Assembly (NCBI GenBank): GCA_945643635.1
Contig: CALZFC010000044.1
Location: 186,001-250,000, forward strand
Reading direction: 5' to 3'
DNA: 64,000 nt
DNA from: Allodiplogaster sudhausi
Taxonomy: Eukaryota > Nematoda > Chromadorea > Rhabditida > Diplogasteridae
The translations under genes and the position numbers were made by a program. Shown here piece by piece: positions 32,461 to 43,920 of this stretch. The stretch's first letter is position 1, and each line of letters begins with the position of its first letter. A model generated the notes under the pieces. It ran no database searches. It was not told the origin of the DNA and worked only from the letters and a program-made list of their open reading frames with translations.

Positions 32461-34842
32461 TTGCGTACCTTGTCTTCTGTGCTGCCAAGGTTCCCCTGGA
32501 CGGCCGCCACCTCGACCGTCGCGACTGCGTGATTTGGCTGGAGACGGCGGGCGGGCCGAAGGCGCGTTACTACTTGGCGTTTGACGCAGCGGCGTACGCC
32601 GAGTCCTTCGAGCACGCCTTCTACAAGTGCGTCTACCCATCCGTCTCGGCCATGCAGGTTTGAAGGGTGCCTAATGTTGAGCGAGAAGTCACCTTTAATA
32701 TTATTACTTGTCATTTTGTACAAAAATGCTAGAGCAAATTAAAAACAAATGCGTGTTTTATTCCGAATTACAGAACAAACATGTGTACAAAAACCGCTGG
32801 TTTATTTCCATTGGAAATACTCATCTATCAAGGGGTTGTTAATAGTTCCTTCACATCTGTCATGTACGTTAATGTAAGCAATAAGACTAATATGTCTTTT
32901 TTTGCAGACGCGAACATTCGAATGTTTGAAGGCCGCCCTTCCGGTCTCGTCTTCGACATTCGCCAAGGAATCTCGCTCTATGACATCCCGACCAAGGTTC
33001 AATCTTCTTTGCTTAGTGTACAAGAGAAATTTTTCCGATATTGTAATTAATGATTAAATAGTAAAAAAAAATCAAATGCTGTCATCTGTGAAAGGTATGT
33101 ACTATTATTAGATTCTGACGATCGAAAAAATCAAATGTAACAAATTACATTCTGATAAATGGATCACCACAAAGTGAAAATCACCTGTTCATACAACTTC
33201 TTTTTAACATTTCAGCAAAAACAAACAAATCAGTTTATAGGAATATGAGCATGAGACTAAAGCCTCATATAGTCGACATTTTCGGCCAAAAAAAAGCCAA
33301 AAGCGACGAAAGAAAGATAGCCACTGACTTTCGAAACTTGTAAAATTTAGATGTGACTGAAACAGAAAAGACCTTTCTTCAGATCTATATCTGTCAGTAC
33401 CGCTTCGCTGACATCCACGCGTCCTCTGACGATGGCAAGATAACAGTGAGATTCGTATTCAATGACGCACGCTCAATCGCGCCAGGGAAGCACGAGGAAA
33501 AGGTTTCTAATCATTGTAAATTTTTATTATTAAAACTTTGTATAATAAATGCAAATGTTCACATCGACATAGTTCTTACAATTAAAAAAAAACATTTTTC
33601 AGAATATAGAAAGCCAACTGATTCTCTCTTTTGCATATGACCGGCTTTTTAAAAATAAATACCGTATGTTTAATCTTTTCCGCGCAGGAGATCGAGTGCG
33701 ATGAAGTGCTCTCAGTCGTGTATACACTTCACGCTTTCATCATCGCCAAGATGGTCGCCTCAGATCTTAAGGCGAATCCACTGATCTAGAATGAATTATC
33801 CAAACCAATTCGGTTTTTAAGTGTAATTTTGATATGCTAATTATAACATTAATAATATGTAAGCAAATAGCATAGACGTACTAACGATTTTATTTAGTTT
33901 TAATCGCCGCAAGCTTTATTCTCTAGTCAAACAACGACCGCTTTCGCCTTCTTTGATCTCAGTTCAGTCAGAGCAGTTGATAGCTTCACATTTGATCTGC
34001 AATTAAAAAAATGAAAAGTCCTCGAAAATTATAGAATTGCCTCCTGCATTTGCATACATACTCTGTATATGTATTTCCAGGCCTTTTCATTGTTTGTTTT
34101 TACTTCCCTCTCTTTTACTTTGTTTTCATCTAATAAAAGGTTAATTTTTTTCGTATCCTAAACAAGAACTCCTTCGTTTGTTTCCATGAATTTGGGAATA
34201 AAGTTGAGCGAAATTCATTCCTAAAAATAAAAATAAAAATATTCTTCACTTATATGATTATCGTAATACTGAATTTAGTTAAGTTTTTTTTAATTTCTTA
34301 TTTATAGAAATTACATTTTAGCATTTGCGAAATTTGTAGAAATTGTAAGCGTTAAACGAATGTCGATAAGCATTTCTTCGTGCAGAGCAGCAACGATATT
34401 CGCATCTAAAAAACCGAATAAAAGAAATAATCTTGTAAAAAATTAAAGTAAACTCATCTGTCACAATTTGTTTAGTGAAGCAAATATATCGTTCTGAAAC
34501 AGATGAGTTCGTGGTTTTTATGAAAAAAAAAATTAAAAAAAATTATATGTGAAGAAATTATGTGCTGTCTGCAAGTAAAGCTAGGATATGGCAACATTAA
34601 GCAAACTTCAGTTTGACGAGTCAACTATTGATTATCCGCATCGTTCAATATCCATGAATTTACTTGCTTTCCATCCCAGCATTTCGCTCGCCAGCCGGTG
34701 CACTTTTCCTGACCCTATCGTTAAATTCTATAGATTAGTGCATAACATAAATTTACAATGTTTTATCGGACCATTTCGTTAGCTTTTAATTTATCCCTCG
34801 ATTCTGCCCATCCCCCTTTGGTTTATCAATCTTTATTTACCA

Positions 34843-35490
34843 GCCCGCCCTGGACCGCTACTGTCCGCGGTGCGGGTGTTCAAGCAAGCACAATATATGT
34901 ATGTCGAAGAGCCGGAAACATTTAAATTTATTTTCTAAAGTTGTAAACGTGGATGTCAGCAAAGCGGTACTGCCAGATGTACATAGCTCTGAAACAGTTC
35001 TCTCTTGCATATTTTTATATCGATTTTCAATCATAACTACCTAATGGCCAAAAGCTTCGAAAATCTGCAGTTATCCTGAAAGAGTTAGCTCAATTTCTTT
35101 CGTAGCTTGTGCCTGTTTTCAGCCACTTCTATTCGAATTTAGTAGTTTCGAATTTAGAATTTTCATCAACAAAAAAATCCTTTTAACGAACAGGTGATTT
35201 TCATTTTGCAGGGATGCATTTATGATTATTTCTATTTTTTGATATGTCGATTAGTATAGTTTTTGGTGCACTTTTTCCTGAGCCTATCATGAATTCTATA
35301 GATTAGTGCATAACATAAATTTACATTGTTTTATCGAACTATTTGGTCAGCCTTTAATTTATCCCTCGATTCTGCCCATCCCCCATTGGTTTATCAATCT
35401 TTATTTCCGAGCCCGCCCTGGACCGTTCGCTGGCCGCGGTGCGCGTGTGAATGCTCGACTTCCTCGACCGGAACACGCTGAATGAGTCGC
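34843..35490 (+). pseudogene. Two QSOX-paralog exon fragments with an inverted syntrophin piece between
   Basis: 34843-34885 copies the start of the PALDRSLAAVRVFK exon and then switches, inside the exon, to the GCAAGCACAATATATGT phrase that belongs to inverted syntrophin-intron sequence (compare 20568). 34945-34985 is the inverted SYIWQYRF exon start. 35411-35490 copies the same QSOX exon again, with a small deletion in GTGCGCGTG, and switches at AATGAGTCG into syntrophin sequence. Confidence 0.65.
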
Positions 35491-35496
35491 CTTCTG

Positions 35497-35660
35497 CGCT
35501 GCCAAAGCTCCCCTGGACCGCCGCGACTGCGTCATTTGGCTGGAGACGACGGGAGGGCCGAAGGCGCGTCACTACTTGGCGTTTGACGCAGCGGCGTACG
35601 CCGAGTCCTTCGAGCATGCCTTCTACAAGTGCGTCTACGCATCCGTCTCGGCCATGCAGG
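35497..35660 (+). pseudogene. Syntrophin PH2 exon fused to a QSOX exon fragment
   Basis: The exon encoding VPLDG...SVSAMQ is present from about 35507 to 35659 with a 15-base in-frame deletion near its start. It is directly joined upstream to 12-15 bases of its own intron and then to the QSOX-paralog exon. The downstream part reads YLAFDAAAYAESFEHAFYKC unchanged. Confidence 0.7.
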
Positions 35661-36129
35661 TTGGAGGGGTGCCGAATTGTAAGCGAGAGGAGGAGAAGTG
35701 TGATCCCCATATGATTCTAAACGAAATGATAAGAGCTATCAGCTCCATAAATTTTCCTTTTAAAAATGCGTTAAGAAATTTATTTAAAAAAAGAAAGAAA
35801 GAAAAAGAAAAGTATGTTAAAACAACAATTTAAAACTAAGGCTTCATAAAGAATTACAGGTAGAATATTTACTTTCGGAGCAATACTATCAATATTAATT
35901 TATAACCGTCTAATAAATTTACCACCGCAAAGTGAAAATCACTTGTTCATACAACTTATTTTGAGAGCATCACATCCAGGCAGGGGTAAATTCATGCTTC
36001 TCAGCTAAATCATTTTCGGTTGCAAAAAGCCATGAGCGATGAAAGAAAGATATCCACGGACTTGTAAAAAATAAAGTATGACGAGTAAACAATAGTTTAA
36101 CGAGTAACCAACAGGTACAACGTTATTAG

Positions 36130-36244
36130 ATACGCGCCTCTTTGTGAGATCTCTCGCACAGACTCGCCACTCTCCTGCTCATGGCTCTCCTCTCTTTCGT
36201 CGCCGTACTCCACGATTATCTCTCGACCTGCGGCCGGAAAGTGT
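36130..36244 (+). pseudogene. QSOX-paralog helical exon fragment
   Basis: The same block as at 17225-17331 and 39260-39365 (GAGATCTCTCGCACAGACTC onward), with frame LLSFVAVLHDYLST. Degraded. Confidence 0.5.
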
Positions 36245-36397
36245 CAGTGAAATATGCACATTTATAACAAATTTTTTTTAGCTATTGTAGAATAATCCTT
36301 CATATATAAATGTAATTTTACATCATATATGTGTAGGTATGTACATATGTATATGGCTCTTTTCATTAGGATTTAACCCACTCATGTCCTCTCCTCC

Positions 36398-36870
36398 AAC
36401 CTGCATGGCCGAGACGGATGCGTAGACGCACTTGTAGAAGGCGTGCTCGAAGGACTCGGCGTACGCCGATGCGTCAAACGCCAAGTAGTGACGCTCCTTC
36501 GGACCGTCACTGTTTACGACAAACAAAAAAAATTAACCTTTTTATTAAGACGAAAGCAAAGTAGAAAGAAGGGAAGGATAAAAAACTTTTGATCAAAATG
36601 ACATGAAGAAAACTAATTAGAATTTTGGTTTTAATAATTCAAACTTATTAGTTCTGCGGATTCGCCTTGAGAAAGCTAGGATCTGAGGCGACAACCTTGG
36701 CGATCATGAAAGTCGATCAAATGCAAGTCAGGAAACAGGTTTATTCCAATAAATGTTTTTTATTGCATAATATATGTCGAAGTGACGGAAACATTTAAAT
36801 TTATTTTCTAAAGTTGTAAACATGGATGTCAGCGAAGTGGTACTGCCAGATGTAGCTCTGAAAAAGTTCT
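36398..36870 (-). pseudogene. Inverted fragments of three syntrophin exons
   Basis: 36398-36515 is the inverted 3' two-thirds of the PH2 exon (AYAESFEHAFYKC region). 36655-36712 is the inverted terminal exon, truncated. 36825-36860 is the inverted SYIWQYRF exon start. The last two match the arrangement at 20455-20660 closely, including intron sequence, so they are products of one duplication. Confidence 0.65.
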
Positions 36871-37379
36871 CTTTTATTTGGCTTGCAAATTTTGATATCG
36901 ATTTTCAATCATAACTAATCGCCAAAAGCTTCGAAAGTCTGCAGTTATCTTGAAAGAGTTAGCTCAATTTCTTTCGTAGCGTATACGCATATATGCCTAT
37001 TTTCAGCCACTTCTATTCGAATTTGGTAGTTGCATCAACAAAAAAATTCTTTTTACGAACAGGTGATTTTCATTTTGCAGGGGTGCATTTATGATTATTT
37101 CTATTTTTTAATATGTTGGTCTCTCGATCAAAACTGAAAATGTTCCTAGTAATGAAAGCCAGACTCCGTCAATCGATAATGGGGATCAGTTCGCTTGATC
37201 TGTAACATTTTTGAACACAAAAACTGCCGGTGTTGCAATTGACTAAAGATGTTGTTCAATTTTTATTGTAGACAGCACTTTCTTCCATTCAATTGTTGCA
37301 ACAAAAAAAAGTCCCCTTACCAATGGTTGCACTGTGAAGATGCTAGAGGATCATCAACACAAGTGCCAATCCAAAAAGG

Positions 37380-37655
37380 AGTTTTATACTGCGGCACTTC
37401 TGTTATTATTAGGAGTGACCAGCAACCTATCTCGGTCGCATTTTCGCAAGTATGGGACTAATTCATTTTGAAATGAGCACCCTATCCCTCTCTCCTCCCA
37501 TCTCACTGCTGGTGCCCTTCGCGTTCTCTCTCCATAGGAAAGGCCGGCTAATGTCGGTTGTGACCGTCGATATGCTGTACCAACGCACGAATCTGCTGGT
37601 CCCGGTGGACACGGTGTTGTCCCGTTAAATATTTTTATTGAAAATTGCGGGAAGT
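37380..37655 (-). repeat. Inverted partner of the unidentified repeat at 19203-19460
   Basis: Reverse-complement similarity covers the full block. The minus-strand open frame of 91 codons (37659-37384) is the longest version. No family recognised. Confidence 0.5.
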
Positions 37656-37902
37656 TCAAATAATATTCTTGGTATTAATTTGGCACGAGGTTTGAAAATT
37701 TTTTCCATAGTAAGCAAAAGTGAATGGATTTCCAATATTTCAATGTGCTGTGTTGTATCATAAGTATAAGTTTGCACTATTTATAGCGACAAGGCTTCAA
37801 ATTAATTTTTATTGTTTAAATTTTTGCAACCTTTTAAGGAGGCGATTGAGGGATTTTGTTTTTTCGAAATCTCAAGTTGCCGCGTTCCTTTGCACCCGCT
37901 GG

Positions 37903-38575
37903 TATTTATTTATTTATTCGATACATTATTAATAATGTGACAACACTGGAAGATATGTTCTCGACTAACGAGAAATGAGAAAATAGAAAAGAAGAGAAAT
38001 ATTAGAAAGATTTGAGAGAAAGATCTTAGAGTGAGACAGAAAACTGTAAATATGTGATGGGGGGTGGGAATATATTACCAGCGCACCGCTCGTCTCGCCG
38101 TCTGAATGGGGTGTGCAAGGCCCCAGAGAGGGGGGGGGGTGGTGGACGAGGTCCCCATGGAGGTGGCAAGGCTCCAGTGGCATGTGCGAGAGAGAGCACA
38201 TCTTCGACGACGAGAGAGCGGCTGCTGCGGAGTTTGGGAGTTAGGGGGCGATGCTTAAAATCTTTAGCAATTAAATAAGAAAGTTGGCGACAGAAAAGCT
38301 ATAAAAATCAAAAATTACAAGTTTGCAACATTAATTCGGAGCAATTCTAAAATGGGCAAAGATGAGATGATCTTTTTAAAGGAAGAGAGATATCGAGCAG
38401 ATGTTGCAACAAGAGGAATCCCAGTGTAGTAAGAAGCTGCTCTTACGTAGAATGAATGCTCGGCTACAGAGAGTCTAGTTCGAGGCCGATGAAAAGCATA
38501 TTGAGAGGAACGGCCATTTGTAGGCTTGAATACAAGTAATCTACTAATCGGAATATCAATGTAATTATTTTCTGG
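37903..38575 (-). mobile_element. LINE 3' fragment, uninterrupted copy
   Basis: Contains the TATTTATTTATTCGATACAT tail, a G-run (38130-38139) and, on the minus strand, a reverse-transcriptase C-terminal tail: LLVFKPTNGRSSQYAFHR, LSVAEHSFYVRAASYYTGIP and SFKKIISSLPILELL before the stop at 38317-38315. The same block order (FK.xNGR, HSFxxR, FKK) occurs in the larger LINE ORF at 43.3-43.9 kb. The 5' truncation point lies in syntrophin intron sequence. Confidence 0.75.
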
Positions 38576-38589
38576 TTTGTGGGAAGGAT

Positions 38590-38786
38590 TGCGTACATAG
38601 CCTTCTGTTCTGCCAATGTTCCGCTGGACGGCCGAAGCCTCGACCGCCGCGACTTCGTGATTTGGCTGGAGACGGCGGGCGGGCCGAAGGCGCGTCACTA
38701 CTTGGCGTTTGACGCAGCGGCGTAACGCCGAGTCCTTCGAGCATGCCTCCTACTAGTGCGTCTACGCATCCGTCTCGGCCATGCAG
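38590..38786 (+). pseudogene. Broken copy of the syntrophin PH2 exon
   Basis: The exon copy 38618-38786 is 169 nt, one more than the source, because of an inserted A in GCGGCGTAACGCC. The acceptor AG has become AT, and TAG interrupts the YKC region (CTACTAGTGC). It sits next to LINE sequence with the same junction as at 32460-32490. Confidence 0.8.
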
Positions 38787-39259
38787 GTTGGAGGGGTGCC
38801 TAATTGTAAAAGAGGAGGAGACGTGTGATCTCCATATGATTCTAAGCGAAATGATAAGAGCTATCAGCTCCATAAATTTTCCTTTTAAAAATGCGTTAAG
38901 AAATTTATTTAAAAAAGAAAGAAAGAAAAAGAAAAGTATGTTAACACAACAATTTAAAACTAAGGCTTCTTAAAGAATTACAAGTAGAATATTTACTTTC
39001 GGAGCAATACTATCAAAATTAATTTATAACCGTCTAATAAATTTACCACCACAAAGTGAAAATCACCTGTTCATACAACTTATTTTGAGAGCATCACATA
39101 CAAGCAGGGGGTAAATTCATGCTTCTCAGCAAAATCATTTTCGGTTGCAAAAAGCCATGAGCGATGAAAGAAAGATATACACGGACTTGTAAAAAATAAA
39201 GTATGACGAGTAAACAATAGTTTAACGAGTAACCAACAGGTACAACGTTATTAGATACG

Positions 39260-40021
39260 CGCATCTTTGTGAGATCTCTCGCACAGGCTCGCCACTCTCC
39301 TGCTCATGGCTCTCCTCTCTTTAGTCGCCGCACTCCAGGATCATCTGACCTGCAGCCGGAAAGTGTCATTGAAATATGCATATTTATAGACTTAATGTTA
39401 AAAATTTCTTTAGAAATACTATACATGTATCCCTGCCACCAAAGTTGCGAATAAGGCTTCTGGTGTAAAGAGCGCTATTTCCTCTCAGAAGTCGAAATGC
39501 CCATGGCGAATTGGTAATAAAACTTTTTCAAATAAAATATTTTGATCTCATATTTCATTGAAATACTTTCATTATAGAGCCATTATATTTTTTTTTGCAA
39601 CTTGCATGTGTTTTTTTTGTAATAGCTAGTAAGAATATGTTAAAACGAGCGGAAGCTAATTTAAAGGAGTTCATTGGTATAGCATTTGCATATACATTCC
39701 CCGCTTAATGGCGAGTGGTCATTGCGGGGTTGGCTATAGCGGACCCGGCATTGATTGCTCGTCGTTGAGCGGTACTGTATGTTGAAATGAGAGAACACTA
39801 AATAAGTATCTGGCATATGGGATTAGTAAAGATAGCGAATGGCTGTCAGCAAGTAAAGGTAGGATATGGAAACTACAGCATTACGAGCAAGCTACAGTAT
39901 GCCTTTCTTAGATACGCGCTTCTTGGTGCCGCGCTCGCTGGCCGCAACCTCACGTCTCTTCTATCTTTCGTCGCCGCACTCCACGATCATCTCCCGACCA
40001 CAACGACACTGCGGCCGGAAA
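39260..40021 (+). pseudogene. QSOX-paralog fragments (three exon pieces)
   Basis: 39260-39365 matches the helical block of 17225. 39462-39511 reads CKERYFLSEVEMPMA (compare CKQRYYVAEVDMLKA in QSOX). 39912-40021 is the better-preserved helical exon, YALLGAALAGRNLTSLLSF. Flanking phrases are shared with 17.2-19.0 kb, so the whole region is a direct duplicate. Confidence 0.65.
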
Positions 40022-40419
40022 GTGTCAGTGAAATATACATATTTAATTTTTTTAAGCTATTGTGCATCATATATATGTAGGTATGTATATATCATATCAT
40101 ATATCTAACTATAAGTAACCTTCATGAAATCGGATCATCTTGAGAATGTCTTATTTTCAGTGGAACATGCCACGCAAAACCAGCGGCGCGTAGTAAAGTA
40201 GCCTGAAATAATCGAAGAGTTGAACAAAAATGAATATTTCTTGCTCGCCAAGCGGTGCACTTTTGTCTGAGCCTATATTAAATACAATAAACTAATGCAA
40301 AAATTCTGTATTGACGAATCGATCGATTTTACCAATCGATGTTATCGATCAATTCGGTATGCCATTTATTTATCGATCGGTTTTCTAGTCGATTAATTTA
40401 TCGATCTTTTCCTTGCCAG

Positions 40420-40551
40420 CCCGCCCTGGACCGCTCGCTGGCCGCGGTGCGCGTGTTCAAGCGAATGCTCGACTTCCTCGACCGGAACACGCTGAATGAG
40501 TCGTCGGCCATCAGCGTCGATGACTGGCAGAAGAAATTCCTCGCGGCTGAG
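40420..40551 (+). pseudogene. Intact exon of the diverged QSOX paralog
   Basis: 44 codons between CCAG and a GT: PALDRSLAAVRVFKRMLDFL, DRNTLNESSAISVDDWQKKF, LAAE. It aligns over its full length with the QSOX exon 55542-55661 (ALARSLGATRVFGRMLEYLA...DIDDWQRAFVDAE). No downstream Erv exons are found in the window, so this is an orphan exon unless its gene is read elsewhere. Confidence 0.75.
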
Positions 40552-40857
40552 GTCGGCGTCTCGGCGATATTCGACATCTCAAAAAGAATTCTATTCTGAA
40601 TACAATATGGCTCTAAATGAATGTTGGGTTCGTCGAAACACAGAAATATATCTAAACACCGAAATCAATCTGATTCGAACAAACAAATTGCCAAACAAAT
40701 ATGACATTGATTGGTCACACATAGTTTGGCCCTGTTTCTTATTGTTGGAACGTCTTTCCATTTTCCAACTTGTCTTTATGCTTTCAATTTCTTTTTAAAA
40801 TACTTCTTTTCGAGAATTCTTGTTCGATCAATAACATTTCTTGATTATTGTGGATGG

Positions 40858-40859
<2 letters not shown>

Positions 40860-40923
<64 letters not shown>

Positions 40924-40975
40924 TGAAGTGAGCGAGAATAAAAGAGAGGCAAAAAGAGGTAGAGCGAGAAAAAGA
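40860..40975. repeat. (GA)n microsatellite
   Basis: Nearly pure (GA)n from 40862 to 40922, then decayed purine sequence. Confidence 0.92.
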
Positions 40976-41264
40976 GACAGAACTGATGAGAGAAGATTTA
41001 GAGAGAATGAAGTTGACGAGCCTACATATTCCTGTCGCCAGGTTACGTGCCTCTTCTTTGACTTATGTTAGCAATGAGGAAATAAGCCGAACATGACAGC
41101 AAAAAGAAGCTTTCCACTCTTTCGCCTTTCATAACGTTGGTTGTTTCTGCTTGAATAGTACATTAATATGTATTATTACTATTTTGCCTCTATCCATTTT
41201 GTATTCTTGATTTTTATCATTGCACTATTTCTCTGATAATGAATCTTCTCCCCCCTCCCCTCTC

Positions 41265-41440
41265 TCATACTCTCGCGTTTTGGCCTCTCCCTTTTCTCTA
41301 TCTCACATTCTAAAAAATATTGAAGTGTAATTATGTTGCGATCATATAGCGAAATCTTTGATCAAGTCTCTTTCTTTATTTTTTCACAGTTCCGGCAGTT
41401 TTATTACGAGCGTCTCGTATTTTAGAATTTATTTACCGTC
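41265..41440 (+). repeat. Truncated copy of the 30060-30430 repeat
   Basis: Shares CTCTCTCATACTCTCGC, CGAAATCTTTGATCAAGT and CACAGTTCCGGCAGTTTT with the complete copy, then diverges after GTATTTTAGAATTT. Confidence 0.65.
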
Positions 41441-41764
41441 GCTATTTGATACATTCTCACAGAGTCTGCTTTCATATTTTTTTAAAATAGTTTTTCATAA
41501 TTTTCTACTATTTTTTTCACTATATTGCCACAAAGCGTGCAAGGATGCGTTCTAGCAGCGAATCTCGAAATTTGACTCATGCTCAGAATGAACCTCCCGA
41601 AAAGAACAGCTCTTGTACCGTTGAACTTAGCTACAAGAGCAAAACCTCGAATCGCCTGTTAATCCTGGATTGTGTTTCAACACCAAACATAGACCCAAAA
41701 ATGGTAATTGCTTGAGAAAGTGAACGAGCAAGAGAGAGAAGGGGGAGAGAGAGAGGGAGAGAAA

Positions 41765-41797
<33 letters not shown>

Positions 41798-42764
41798 ATA
41801 AGGGAGAGAGAGGGGTTGGTACGGTTAGAAAGCCAACTCTATTAGCAATAATGAAGCAAGGATTTGCCTCAGCCTGATTGGAATATCGATTCCCTCTTGA
41901 ACTACCGAGTATTGGTGAAAACGCGGTGACTTGTTTCTGTTGATCGTTCTTATTGTTGAATAAAAACAAAAGCGTTGTTTCCAACTGTTCGATTAATGAG
42001 AGCCGGTACAAAGCGACAAGCACTGGGAACTTGGATTGGAAAGGACATCTCTCTCTGTTCTTGTCCCACTCTCTCTCTCTCTCTCCGTCACTTTCTCTCT
42101 CTCTCTGTTTCTATCGCTGCCGTGTCTATCTTTTGTCTCTTTCTATGTCCTAAAGTAGGTTAGCCTGACATGAACATGAATCTGACGTCATTCCATCTCG
42201 TTTCTCCCTTCTTCGTTGAATCCTACCATACTTTTCCTCATTCGAGATATCTTATTATTTCTTCTTTAATCAGATGATGCTATTGCCGAATATTTAAAAA
42301 AAATGAATTTGGTCATCTTTTAACCGATATTTGTTTTTCGTTCGTTATGGTATCTCACTGATATTTCAGTGGAATATGATGATTTTTCTTGTTATAAGAA
42401 TTGAAAACTGAATTATCAGGGAGTGATCGATAAATTGGGATTGTAGCGTCACAACGTACACGTATGTGATTCAAAAAGATCGGCCAAAAGGAGATGTGCA
42501 TTATGGAGAGTGCGAGAGATATATAAGATGGATTGTGAGCTCACAATCAGAGCGGGGATTATCCTGATCGAACGCATAAACGGGTCTCAGTCGAAGCAAA
42601 ACCACATGTTTCAATCAGCTACTCTCTCCGCTATTGAAGAACATGAAATTATTCCAAAATAAAAAGTAAACAAAGATATTTGTATAATACTATTTTACCT
42701 CTATACATTTTGTATCCTTGATTTTTTCATTGCACTGTCTCTCTGATAATCAATCTTATCCCCC

Positions 42765-42954
42765 TCACCTCTCTCATACTCTCGCTCTTTTGCTTCTCTC
42801 TCTCTTCTCAATCTCACATTGCTGCTCATTCTAAAAAAATATTCAAAGTAATTATATTGTGATATTTAACGAAATCGTTGATCAAGTTTTTTTCTTACTT
42901 TTTTCACAGTTCCGGCAGTTTGCTTACTAGCATCTTGTATTTTAGAACTAGCGG
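42765..42954 (+). repeat. Left half of an interrupted copy of the 30060-30430 repeat
   Basis: The match breaks after GTATTTTAGAA at about 42954 and resumes with TTTGTTTCTCGACTCGAC near 44622, so about 1.67 kb is inserted. Confidence 0.65.
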
Positions 42955-43920
42955 AGCTATGGGGGGACCTGGTTTCAGTATTTATTAATTTTTATTTATT
43001 CGTACATCAAGTTAAAGATGTGACAACATATAGAATACCACGTCATACTATCAGTGCAACTAATGAGAAAAGGGAGGGGGGGGGGGGTAGGGAAAGGCCG
43101 GCAACACTGAACCTCCAGGCATGTGACGTAAATTGAACGGGGGGAGCGACTTCCCGAGGGGTGGGCCAGGCCCCTACAGCACTTGAGGAGTGTGCTGGCG
43201 CCACACACCAGGAGGAGCAGAGTGCAGCCAAGGGGAGTGAAAATGATAGAAGAATAGCATAGTTCATATACATGTATGTATATGTAAAGATAAAACAAAC
43301 TCTCTGCACTGTATAAATTAAATGAAATATAGCATTATAGATTTGAATAATCAGTTCGACAAATTTCTAGAAGCGGAATACTCTCAACATGTTTCTTAAA
43401 GATTGTAAGACTCTGAGAATGCACTGCGGAGGACGGAAGAGACATGTGTCGACTAGGCAAACGAATGGCAAAACTATTATGACGAATCTGGAGCTTCCAG
43501 CGAGAAATATGAAAATTGTGCACAGATACACGACCGTTTGAAGCCTTAAAAGTAATAAACTTGCTAAGTTCAACATCTACAAGCTGATGCAAAATTTTAT
43601 AGAAGAATAAAAGATCACTACGAGTGCGTCTAAGCAAGAGATAAGGGAGAGAGAAAATTCTAAAACGAGCATCGTAACAAGGCAGATCAGAGAAAGATAA
43701 TGGTCTAGAAACGGTGAAGCAACGAATATAAAGTAATCTCGTAAATACATGCTGTACATTTTCTAGTTTACGGATCAACTGCTTCTTATAAGGTGACCAA
43801 ACCACAGATGAGAATTCCAGAATTGGCAAAAGATATGCATTATAACATCTGATATAAATCAAAGTATCTTTGCCCATTATCTCCCTTGGAGTCTTCCCTA
43901 TGTCCTAGCATTAAGAACTT
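42955..43920 (-). mobile_element. 5'-truncated LINE, reverse transcriptase C-terminus and 3' end
   Basis: A minus-strand open frame 43877-43335 encodes about 180 residues of the end of a non-LTR reverse transcriptase: NAYLLPILEFSSVVWSPYKK is the typical post-thumb motif, and the frame ends with FKKHVESIPLLEICRTDY. The 3' part (43000-43260) has the TTTTTATTTATTCGTACATC tail and a G-run like the other LINE ends here. No endonuclease or catalytic YxDD part is present. It represents a different subfamily from the 38 kb copy. Confidence 0.75.

Larger units (their letters stand above)
29656..33789 (+). pseudogene. Direct partial copy of the syntrophin gene (last five exons)
   Basis: Collinear with the source exons 14712-16391: 29656-29721 (LNSEDLSKCLYLYKAYDAAV), 32490-32657 (VPLDGRHLDRRDCVIWLETA), 32908-32996, 33383-33502 and 33688-33789 (stop TAG). 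Splice borders are largely kept. The 32908 exon is 89 nt instead of 93; the 4-base loss near ACATTCGAATG shifts the frame. The last exon lacks nine bases (Pro-Gly-Phe codons). No 5' exons are present, so this is a non-functional duplicate. The intron between the first two exons was enlarged by a LINE fragment with a nested foldback element. Confidence 0.88.

Noticed and set aside
29656..33789. Functional second syntrophin gene
   Set aside because: Only the last five exons are present, one has a 4-base deletion causing a frameshift, and no promoter or 5' exons are found.
35354..35710. 118-codon minus-strand frame
   Set aside because: Antisense of the fused QSOX/syntrophin exon fragments; no independent coding evidence.
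38315..38698. 127-codon minus-strand frame as a gene
   Set aside because: It is a chimera: the C-terminal half is a LINE reverse transcriptase tail and the N-terminal half is antisense of a syntrophin exon copy.
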